A stretch of DNA of 64,000 bases from Brevundimonas basaltis (GTDB lineage Bacteria; Pseudomonadota; Alphaproteobacteria; Caulobacterales; Caulobacteraceae). A program made the translations under genes and the position numbers. Of the stretch, positions 27,532 through 34,901 are shown piece after piece (position 1 is the stretch's first letter; each line of letters starts with the position of its first letter). The stretch spans positions 62,001-126,000 of the forward strand of contig NZ_JACHFZ010000005.1 of assembly GCF_014202075.1 (NCBI RefSeq), read 5' to 3'. The notes beneath the pieces were generated by a model. That model saw only the letters and a program-made list of their open reading frames with translations. It had not been told where the DNA came from and ran no database searches.

Positions 27532-28932
27532 TCAGGCGGCGACGGGCAGGTCTGAGACAAGCCCTTGATTTGTGGGGATCGACAAGACGAAGGCGCGACG
27601 GAGCCCTGTGCGGCTTTCGACGGTGATGTCGCCCCCTAGAAGCCGGGCGAACTTCATGCCGAGGGCCAGGCTCATGTCGGCGCCCCCGTACTTGGTGGAA
27701 CTCGCGTCGGACGCGTGCGCGAATACATCGAACAGATTGGCTTCGTTCAGGTCGGCCCTCACGAACGGTGTGAGCACCTCGACCGTCAGCGAGGCCGGCG
27801 AGTGTGAAACCGTCAGTGAGACGTCCCGGGACTCCCCGGCGGCGGAGACGCCGGCGACGAGATGGGACAGGGCTCTGGTGAGCAACTGCCAGTCCAGATG
27901 CAGCGTGGGATCGTCATCCGGCATTTCGTAGGCGACGCTGTGCCCGCGGGACTGGGCGCGAGATTGCAGATCGCAGAGGGTGGCGGTGATGCCGCGCGAG
28001 AGGCTGTCGGAATACGCATGCACGGGCATTTTGCCCGCTTCGATCTTGGAGAAGTCGAGGATGTCGTCGACCAGTCCCAGCAGTTGACTGCCCGCCGCAT
28101 GAATCTTCGCGACATCGCGGGAGATTTCCTCTTCCCCGTCATCCTCCGCGTCATCGAGCAGCAACTGGCTATAGCCGATGACGGCGTTCAGCGGCGTGCG
28201 CAGTTCATGGCTCATGGAGGCGACGAAGTCTGCCTTGGCGGCCGTGGCCTGCTGGGCTGACTGCGTCAGGTTGCGGATATTGTCGGCAGCGACGACCAGA
28301 TCCCGCAACTCACGTTCGAAATCAGCCTGCTCGCGGAAAACGTTGGCGAAATAGATCGCCATCATCGCCACATAGATGGAGGCGGAAACCTGCGAGATGA
28401 TGCCGATAATCTGGAAATCTTCCAGATCGACCACCGGGAACGGATAGTCCGACACCACCAGCCAGGCGAAGATGGCGAAGCTGGTGACGATCTGCGCCAG
28501 AACCACCGCGCGGGTCAGCCCGGTCGCGGGAAGGTACAGGAAGGACAGAACCGGAATAACCAGAACCCACGGCAGGAAGGGAGAGTAGATTCCGCCGTAG
28601 GAGAAGCAGGCCCAGAGGATGCAAAAGTTGAGATTGGCGATCGAGATGAAAGCCAGCGGCCGGTATGCCTTGGTGTAGCGAAGGGCGAACGGATAGACCC
28701 AGAACGCCGTGACCGATATCAGGAAGGTCCAGAAGCGAAAGTCCGCCGGGATTCCGTTGATGAAATAAAGGTATAGCGGGATCACGCTGCCCAGGAACGG
28801 ACCGCACACATGGGACAGCATGAACATCCGCGCGCGGCGGTGAGTCTCAGGCTCGACCTGGATCTTCATCGGAATGAAGTAGTCCAGGAAGACTCCGAGG
28901 CCGAACTTTGTGTTGCTGTCGGTGGCCTGCAC
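27532..28932 (-). CDS. Multi-pass membrane histidine kinase with degenerate ATPase domain
   Basis: The 466 residues start with six predicted membrane helices (about 36-58, 66-84, 92-110, 118-136, 140-160, 174-198) and the motif SYGGIYSPFLPW (111-122), also found in the kinase at 29152. A short coiled linker leads to HisKA with ASMSHELRTPLNAVIGYS (His242). The C-terminal ATPase region keeps its length and a KYGGADMSLALGMKFARLLGG block, but the N-box has no NxxxN (it reads RALSHLVAGVSAAG), the DxGxG box is absent, and GTGLGL is changed to GADMSL. ATP binding is therefore doubtful; it may act as a heterodimer partner, phosphatase or phosphotransfer protein. First gene of the minus-strand unit. 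Confidence 0.85.
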   Translation of the reverse strand: MQATDSNTKFGLGVFLDYFIPMKIQVEPETHRRARMFMLSHVCGPFLGSVIPLYLYFINGIPADFRFWTFLISVTAFWVYPFALRYTKAYRPLAFISIANLNFCILWACFSYGGIYSPFLPWVLVIPVLSFLYLPATGLTRAVVLAQIVTSFAIFAWLVVSDYPFPVVDLEDFQIIGIISQVSASIYVAMMAIYFANVFREQADFERELRDLVVAADNIRNLTQSAQQATAAKADFVASMSHELRTPLNAVIGYSQLLLDDAEDDGEEEISRDVAKIHAAGSQLLGLVDDILDFSKIEAGKMPVHAYSDSLSRGITATLCDLQSRAQSRGHSVAYEMPDDDPTLHLDWQLLTRALSHLVAGVSAAGESRDVSLTVSHSPASLTVEVLTPFVRADLNEANLFDVFAHASDASSTKYGGADMSLALGMKFARLLGGDITVESRTGLRRAFVLSIPTNQGLVSDLPVAA

Positions 28933-29004
28933 GTTCGGCTCCGCCTGTAGGACGCGCGTTTTGCGCGCCGTGAGATGCGTGCTTCAAGGCATAAAGGCAG
29001 CAAG

Positions 29005-29110
29005 TTAAGGTTAGATAAAATCAGGCGCCAGACATCGCGCAGCGGCGTCTTTGCGACCAGGCGGCATAGTCAATGATGGTTGCGGAGTGCGTCCGTTAAC
29101 TTCGGTTTAT
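29005..29110. promoter_or_regulatory. Divergent promoter region with two CtrA-like sites
   Basis: In the 219-nt gap between the two divergent kinase genes, TTAA-N7-TAAA lies at 29005-29019 and TTAA-N7-TTAT at 29096-29110. Each differs by one base from TTAA-N7-TTAA and each is nearer one of the two genes (73 nt and 42 nt from their starts). They may mean cell-cycle control by CtrA. Single mismatches and the AT-rich context leave room for chance. Confidence 0.35.
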
Positions 29111-29151
29111 GTCTTGGGCGCTACATTTCCCCGGAAATCGGGGGGCGCTAA

Positions 29152-30552
29152 ATGTTGGCGGTGATCGGACGGGGGATAGACTACTTCATTCCCGAGCATG
29201 TCCGCACGGACGAGGCGGGCCTGATGAAGATCCGCACCTTCATCTTCCTGCACCTCATGGGCCCGGCGATGGGCCAGTCGGTCATGGTCTTCCTGTGGAA
29301 GGCGTCCGCCGGCGTCGGCTGGCAGTTCTGGCTGCTGGAAGCGGCTGTGGCCTCGTTCTGGCTCGTGCCCTTCCTGACCAAATACTCCCGTACGCTCGTG
29401 GCGCCGGCTTTCGCGTCCGTCCAGGTTCTGGTGTTCATCAGTCTGTTCGGGTCGTTCTGCTATGGCGGCATCAGCTCCCCGTTCCTGCCGTGGTCCCTGA
29501 TCGCGCTGCAGCTCGGGTTCTTTTACCTGGCGGAGCGGCCGAAGCTCGTCCTCGGCGGGGTGGCGGTTCAGTTGACGTGTTTCCTGGTCATGCGCCTGGT
29601 GATGGGCGGCTTCCCTACGCTCGTCGCGCTGTCCAGCCTCAAGAATGTGAACCTGATCTCGATCGTGGCTGCGCTGGTCTATATCTCGCTGCTCTGCATC
29701 TACTACGAGGCCGTGATGCGTCAGAGCGCCGGGCTTGAGCGGGCGACCCTCGAGCATAAGGCCCAGGGCGACGTCCTGCGCGAGGCGATGATAAAGGCCG
29801 AACAGGCCAGCCAACAGAAGTCGACCTTTCTCGCCAAGATGAGCCACGAGCTCCGGACCCCCCTGAACGCGGTCATCGGCTACAGCGAGATGCTCCGCGA
29901 CGATCTGGAGGACACCCCGGCCAACAGCCAGCGGGTCGATGATCTGGACCGGATCAACGCGGCAGGGCGTCACCTGCTCGCCTTGGTGAACGACGTGCTG
30001 GACCTGTCCAGAATCGAGTCAAACCGTCTGGAGGTGACCGTGGAGCCCGTGGGAATCGGGGCATTGGTCCGCGATGTCATGGCCACTGCGGAGCCGCTTA
30101 TCGCCAAGAAGGACAACCGATTGATCCTCCAGATGCCCGTCGACCCGGGCGTGATGGAGATCGACGGCCTGAAGCTGCGACAGTCACTGCTGAACCTGCT
30201 GAGCAACGCCGCGAAATTCACTTCGCGGGGCCGCATTACCCTGTCCGTCACGCGCTGCCAGCGCGGGGGCGAGGACCGTCTGATCTTTCAAGTCCAGGAT
30301 ACCGGGATCGGCATAAGCGAAACCGGATTGAAGAAGTTGTTTGAGGAGTTCTCCCAGGCAGAAGTCGATACCTCGCAGAAGTATGGCGGTACCGGTCTGG
30401 GCCTCGCCCTCACCAAGCGATTTTGTATTCTCATGGGGGGATCAATCGGCGTTGAATCCCGCCTCGGACAAGGCTCCACCTTCACCATCAACGTACCGGC
30501 TCGGTCGAGTGCGGCGACTGCAGGCCCTGTTGTGGAAGCGGAGGCAGCCTGA
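29152..30552 (+). CDS. Multi-pass membrane histidine kinase, ATPase intact
   Basis: Paralogue of the divergent kinase at 27532. The 466 residues begin with IDYFIPEH, then about six membrane helices (about 28-190) with CYGGISSPFLPW (103-114), a coiled linker and HisKA KMSHELRTPLNAVIGYS (His232). Unlike its neighbour, the ATPase is complete: NLLSNAAKF, VQDTGIGIS, LFEEFSQ and KYGGTGLGLAL. It should therefore be the kinase that feeds phosphate into the locus. A CCCCG/CGGGG hairpin (29129-29143) sits over the G-rich ribosome-binding region just before the start and could modulate translation. The signal sensed by the membrane domain is unknown. Confidence 0.92.
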   Translation: MLAVIGRGIDYFIPEHVRTDEAGLMKIRTFIFLHLMGPAMGQSVMVFLWKASAGVGWQFWLLEAAVASFWLVPFLTKYSRTLVAPAFASVQVLVFISLFGSFCYGGISSPFLPWSLIALQLGFFYLAERPKLVLGGVAVQLTCFLVMRLVMGGFPTLVALSSLKNVNLISIVAALVYISLLCIYYEAVMRQSAGLERATLEHKAQGDVLREAMIKAEQASQQKSTFLAKMSHELRTPLNAVIGYSEMLRDDLEDTPANSQRVDDLDRINAAGRHLLALVNDVLDLSRIESNRLEVTVEPVGIGALVRDVMATAEPLIAKKDNRLILQMPVDPGVMEIDGLKLRQSLLNLLSNAAKFTSRGRITLSVTRCQRGGEDRLIFQVQDTGIGISETGLKKLFEEFSQAEVDTSQKYGGTGLGLALTKRFCILMGGSIGVESRLGQGSTFTINVPARSSAATAGPVVEAEAA

Positions 30553-30554
30553 CT

Positions 30555-32465
30555 TTGCCTGGTTCCCGCGCAGCAGACATCCCGGCCGATCTTCAGACGT
30601 TTCGCGCGCCGGTCGCTATTTTCGTCGGCCTCTGGTCGGCCGGCATCCTCACGGTTCTGGGCACGGCGGCCATTGCGGTCTTCGCGGCGTTCAATCGTGA
30701 CGGGCTCGGCGGCGCCGATATCCTCTTGGCGATTGGGGCTTGGGTTCTCCTGACCATCATCGCCTCCGGCAGCCTCGCGTGGGTGCTTTCGGCCGGGCTG
30801 GCGGCGCCGGCGAATACCCTGTTGGCGCTCCGGCGGATAGATGGGGAGATTGCGCCGGTGAGGCGTCACACCCTGTTGCAGTCCTGCCGCGACCTGCACG
30901 AACAGCTGATCCGGGCGGCGCATGAAAAAAATGGACAGATCAGCGAGCTCGCGCGGGCTCGTGACAACGCCCGTGTTGATGGGGAAGCCCTGAACGCCTT
31001 CTTCGCCGGTATGAGCCACGAGCTCCGCACGCCGCTGAACGCCATCATGGGCTATGCAACGCTTCTGTCCGAGGATGCCGGAGACGCCGGCCGCGACGAC
31101 CAGGTAAAAGATCTCGACCGCATCCTCCAGTCGAGCAGACATCTGCTTCGGCTTATCAATGACATCCTTGACCTTACACGCCTCGACGCGGGCGAGGTCA
31201 CCGTTGATCGCTCGGTCGTCGACGTCTGTGCGACCGTTAATCTGGTCGTGGCCGGCATGACCGAAAAGGCGGACCGATCCGGCATCCAGATCACGTCGGA
31301 TATCGCCCCGAACGCCAAGGTGATGCTGGGAGACGCCGCGCGCCTGCGCCAGTGTTTGACGACGATCATCAGCAACCTGCTCGAAGTCCACTCCGATCGG
31401 ACGCTGCGCCTTGAAGTGCGGCTTGTTGGGCAGGCGGAATCCCGGATTGAGTTTCGTCTACCAGACGTGACCGGCAAGCTCTCGGAGGCGGTCGCAAGCG
31501 CCGCAGCGGTGGACCAGGAGTATGCGCACGGCACGCCGCCGGCTCCGCTCGGGGCCGCTCTGGCCATGACGGTGGTTCGGAGAAAAGCCGTCCTGATGGG
31601 GGGGGCGCTTCATACCGAACGGACCGCGGAAGGCGATGCTATCGTCCTTGCCATTCCGATGAATGCGGTCGGGGGCGAGGTCGAGCCCATCCCGACGGCT
31701 GCGCCTCCTGTCGCCGCGCCGGCCGACCCTGACCGAAGGGGAAAAACCGTCCTCGTCATTGACGATGATGAGTCTACAATCGATCTGCTGGATCGGTGGC
31801 TGACGAGGCAGGGTTACCGGGTGATCGCGGCGCCAAACGGTCCGGCCGGGCTGGAGTTGGCCCGGACGCATGGTCCGGACTTCATCGTGCTCGACATCAT
31901 CATGCCCGGTCAGTCGGGCTACGAGGTGCTGGCGGAGATCAAGGCTGACGCGACTCTGCGCAACAGCGCCGTGATCCTTGTCTCAAGTGACGACAACCGA
32001 CGTCTGGGGCTCGAAGCCGGGGCCGCGGAAGTGCTGGTCAAACCGCTTTCGCGGAAGGGACTCAACCGCGTGCTCGACGCCCTCGGCCAGCAGGCTCGCG
32101 GGGATATCCTGGTTGTCGACGATGATGAGGATGTCCGGGAGATCGTCGAACGCTACGCAAGGCAGGCAGGCTTCAGCGTCCGTCTGGCCTCCAACGGCGA
32201 GGAGGGCATGGCGCTGGCGCGAGACTTGACGCCGGGCGCCATCATCCTGGACCTGTGCATGCCGGAGAGTGATGGCTTTGGCATGATCGACGACCTGGCG
32301 AAGGACCCGTCACTTCGCGATGTCCCGGTGATGGTTTTGTCCCAAATGGACATCAGCGTCGCGGAACATGCGCGCATCCGCCATGCCGGCCACGTCTTCC
32401 ATCCCAAGTGGAACTCCTCGCCGAGCCAGATAGTAGAGAATATCAAGAGTATGGTAGCCCGATGA
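30555..32465 (+). CDS. Hybrid histidine kinase with two receivers and degenerate ATPase domain
   Basis: The 636 residues have two membrane helices (about 19-45 and 55-80), a linker, HisKA GMSHELRTPLNAIMGYA (His155), an ATPase-like region (about 230-380), and two receivers: REC1 about 396-512 with Asp447 in IVLDIIMPGQSGY, and REC2 about 515-635 with Asp566 in IILDLCMPESDGF. In the ATPase region the N-box reads LTTIISNLLEVHS, only the first Asp of DxGxG can be placed (LPDVTGKL), and GTGLGL is replaced by APLGAAL, so catalysis is doubtful. TTG start with GGAGG 10 nt upstream, 2 nt after the previous stop. Its stop overlaps the next gene's ATG (ATGA). Confidence 0.88.
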   Translation: MPGSRAADIPADLQTFRAPVAIFVGLWSAGILTVLGTAAIAVFAAFNRDGLGGADILLAIGAWVLLTIIASGSLAWVLSAGLAAPANTLLALRRIDGEIAPVRRHTLLQSCRDLHEQLIRAAHEKNGQISELARARDNARVDGEALNAFFAGMSHELRTPLNAIMGYATLLSEDAGDAGRDDQVKDLDRILQSSRHLLRLINDILDLTRLDAGEVTVDRSVVDVCATVNLVVAGMTEKADRSGIQITSDIAPNAKVMLGDAARLRQCLTTIISNLLEVHSDRTLRLEVRLVGQAESRIEFRLPDVTGKLSEAVASAAAVDQEYAHGTPPAPLGAALAMTVVRRKAVLMGGALHTERTAEGDAIVLAIPMNAVGGEVEPIPTAAPPVAAPADPDRRGKTVLVIDDDESTIDLLDRWLTRQGYRVIAAPNGPAGLELARTHGPDFIVLDIIMPGQSGYEVLAEIKADATLRNSAVILVSSDDNRRLGLEAGAAEVLVKPLSRKGLNRVLDALGQQARGDILVVDDDEDVREIVERYARQAGFSVRLASNGEEGMALARDLTPGAIILDLCMPESDGFGMIDDLAKDPSLRDVPVMVLSQMDISVAEHARIRHAGHVFHPKWNSSPSQIVENIKSMVAR

Positions 32466-32959
32466 CAGACGCCGCCGCCCAGCGCACGATCCTGATCGTC
32501 GACGACATCGAACAAAATCGCGACATACTGGATCGCCACCTCAGACGCGCCGGCTTTGCGACCAGGACCTGCGAAGACGGTGCGGAGACGATCCGGTTGC
32601 TTTCGTCCGATTTCCTGCCGGACCTGATTTTGCTGGACTGGATGATGCCGGGCCTTTCAGGCCTTGAGACGCTTCAGGCCATTCGCGAACGCTACACCCC
32701 GGATGCGCTTCCGGTGATCATGTGCACCGCCGTGGGCGAGGAGAGTTCCGTCGTGACGGCCATCAAGGCCGGCGCCAACGACTTCGTCCTGAAGCCGATT
32801 AATCTCCCGATCCTTATGGCGCGGCTCAAATCGCAAATTCTGCGGAAGGAGGCGATGGCGACGCTTCAACGGGAAAACAGCAATCTCGAGGACACCCTCG
32901 TCCGCAGAACCCGGGATCTCATGGACTCCAGAAGGCCTGGCGTGGGCGAAGGCGGCTAA
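32462..32959 (+). CDS. Response regulator with C-terminal coiled coil
   Basis: The 165 residues form a receiver (about 8-125) with IVDDIEQNRDIL, phospho-acceptor Asp59 in LILLDWMMPGLSG, CTAVGE and VLKPINLPILMARL, followed by a helical tail (about 128-155, QRENSNLEDTLVRRTRDLM) likely to pair as a coiled coil. There is no DNA-binding domain. The ATG at 32462 overlaps the previous stop (ATGA), so it is coupled to the hybrid kinase. It resembles adaptor receivers that pass signals to a c-di-GMP enzyme, which here follows 35 nt downstream. Confidence 0.88.
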   Translation: MTDAAAQRTILIVDDIEQNRDILDRHLRRAGFATRTCEDGAETIRLLSSDFLPDLILLDWMMPGLSGLETLQAIRERYTPDALPVIMCTAVGEESSVVTAIKAGANDFVLKPINLPILMARLKSQILRKEAMATLQRENSNLEDTLVRRTRDLMDSRRPGVGEGG

Positions 32960-32994
32960 ACCTTTCTAAACAACTGTTTGTTACGGCTCATGTC

Positions 32995-34557
32995 GTGGAA
33001 AAGGTGCTGCTGAAATTTGGCCTGCGTAACGACCGGAGCTTGCGGATTCTCTTCGCCGGCTACCTTGCCGTTCTGGCCGCCGTCGTCGTTCCCGCCTTTG
33101 GAGGCGCGACCAACGGCTTCACTCTCTGGCTGGGGTTATCGAGCGCCTGCGTCGCGACCGCGCTCGTGCTGTTCGCAACTCACCACCTGAGAGTTACGCG
33201 GGAGAACCAGCGGCTGGCGGTAGTCGGCGAGCGGCTTGAACACCAGGCCCACAGCGATCCGCTCACGGGTCTGATGAACCGGATCGCCTTCAACAAGGTG
33301 CTGGCCGAGCGCAGCCAGGCTCAAGTCCACGGCGAGCTGGCCGTTCTGTTCCTGGACGTCAACCGGTTCAAGGAAATCAACGATAGCCTCGGACACAAGG
33401 CCGGCGATGTCCTTTTGGCCCAGGTTGCCCGGCTGCTGACGGACAATCTCCCCGACGCGGTCGCCGTGGCCCGAATGGGAGGAGACGAGTTCGCCGCCAT
33501 ACTGACCGTCACGAAAACCACCACGCCGGAAGCCTGCGCCAGCGCCATAGCGGAAGGGCTGCAACAGCCGCTTCTCATTGAGGGGCGGTTGGTTCAGAGC
33601 GGCGCGGCGATCGGTATTGCCTATGGCAACCTGGCGTACGACGACGGCGACGATCTGCTGAAGCATGCCGACATAGCGATGTATGAAGCCAAGGCTGCGG
33701 GCGTGAACGGCTACCGCGTGTTCGACGATCTGATGGAAGAGCGGATGTCGTCGCGCGTGAGCATTCGGTCCGAGTTGGCCCGCGCCCTCGACACCGACGA
33801 ACTGACGCTGAACTATCAGCCGCTCGTCTGCGCCAAGACCGGCGAACTCATCAGTGTGGAGGCGCTGCTTCGCTGGAATTCCCCGCGACTGGGGCAGGTT
33901 TCACCGGCTGTCCTGATCCCTATCGCAGAGGAAAGCGGACAGATCATTCATCTGTCGAACTGGGTCCTGGACACGGGACTGGCCGCCATAAAAACCTTGG
34001 GCGACGTCCCTGTCGGGATCAATATCTCACCGGTACATTTCCGTCACAGCCAGTTCGCCACCATCCTCGCCGAAAAACTGATCGCCGCAAACGTGCGACC
34101 CGAGCTGCTTCATCTCGAGATCACGGAAGGGGTGCTCATTTCGCACATGGAGGGGGCCAAGAAGACGATCGCCCAGGTCCGCAAGCTGGGCTGCAAGGTT
34201 TACCTCGACGACTTCGGCACCGGCTACTCCAGCCTGTCATACCTCCAGGATTTCGAACTCGACGGGATGAAGATCGACAAGTCCTTCCTGCGTGATCTCG
34301 GCGAACGGTCGCAAGCGACCCAGATCATGCGATCGGTCGTCGACCTGGGCCATAGCCTCGGCTTGAAGGTGGTCGTGGAGGGAGTTGAAAGCGAATGGCA
34401 GGCCCGCCTGCTTCAGCTTCTGAACTGCGATATCCTGCAAGGCTTCCATTTCGCGACCCCGATGGTGCTGGCCGATATTGCGGCGTTCCGGAAACTTCAC
34501 ACCGCCAAAGCCGAGACCTCGGCGGATCTCGGCTCGGCAGAGCGGCTTAGCGCCTGA
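32995..34557 (+). CDS. GGDEF-EAL c-di-GMP enzyme, membrane-anchored
   Basis: Makes and/or breaks down the second messenger cyclic di-GMP. The 520 residues start with two membrane helices (about 16-36 and 43-62), then a GGDEF domain with SDPLTGLMNR and an intact GGDEF (162-166), then an EAL domain with SVEALLRW (EAL 289-291), EITEG, YLDDFGTGYSSLSYL and VVEGVESE. Both sets of catalytic residues look complete, so activity direction cannot be told. The start is GTG at 32995; an ATG 5 nt upstream is in another frame. As last gene of the kinase operon it is the likely output, controlling motility or attachment. Confidence 0.92.
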   Translation: MEKVLLKFGLRNDRSLRILFAGYLAVLAAVVVPAFGGATNGFTLWLGLSSACVATALVLFATHHLRVTRENQRLAVVGERLEHQAHSDPLTGLMNRIAFNKVLAERSQAQVHGELAVLFLDVNRFKEINDSLGHKAGDVLLAQVARLLTDNLPDAVAVARMGGDEFAAILTVTKTTTPEACASAIAEGLQQPLLIEGRLVQSGAAIGIAYGNLAYDDGDDLLKHADIAMYEAKAAGVNGYRVFDDLMEERMSSRVSIRSELARALDTDELTLNYQPLVCAKTGELISVEALLRWNSPRLGQVSPAVLIPIAEESGQIIHLSNWVLDTGLAAIKTLGDVPVGINISPVHFRHSQFATILAEKLIAANVRPELLHLEITEGVLISHMEGAKKTIAQVRKLGCKVYLDDFGTGYSSLSYLQDFELDGMKIDKSFLRDLGERSQATQIMRSVVDLGHSLGLKVVVEGVESEWQARLLQLLNCDILQGFHFATPMVLADIAAFRKLHTAKAETSADLGSAERLSA

Positions 34558-34600
34558 CCAGCTTGTCTCCGCTGAACGGGACCTGGCGATCCAGAGGTCT

Positions 34601-34900
34601 TTAGTGCCCCACCAAGGTCGGCAACGTCTGCCAAACGACCGCAATCCCGCCCATCCCGGCGGTGAGAGCGGCGATGTCCGACGAAAAGCTGGGCCCTCCA
34701 GCTCGCCTGCGACGCATCGCCAGGACCAATAGGGCGGCGCAGGCGATGGCGCAGGCGATGCTGAACGCCAGTCCGGCAATCCGCCAGCCGAAGTCGTCGG
34801 CCCGGGTCACGACGTCGGCCAGACTGGAGAGGGCGTAAAGCCCGGAAAAATGCGTTGCCCAGACTACCAGGCCGCCCGTCATCCAAAGCCAGTTGACCAT
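34601..34900 (-). CDS. Small membrane protein of oxidase cluster
   Basis: Not recognised by family. The 99 residues contain three hydrophobic segments (about 5-25, 38-62 and 75-95) with a basic RRRRAGG loop between the second and third. GGAGG precedes the ATG at 34900, one nt after the stop of the fused oxidase gene, so translation is coupled. Position and topology would suit a subunit IV-like or assembly protein of the caa3 oxidase, but that is inferred from context only. Confidence 0.7.
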   Translation of the reverse strand: MVNWLWMTGGLVVWATHFSGLYALSSLADVVTRADDFGWRIAGLAFSIACAIACAALLVLAMRRRRAGGPSFSSDIAALTAGMGGIAVVWQTLPTLVGH

Positions 34901-34901
34901 G

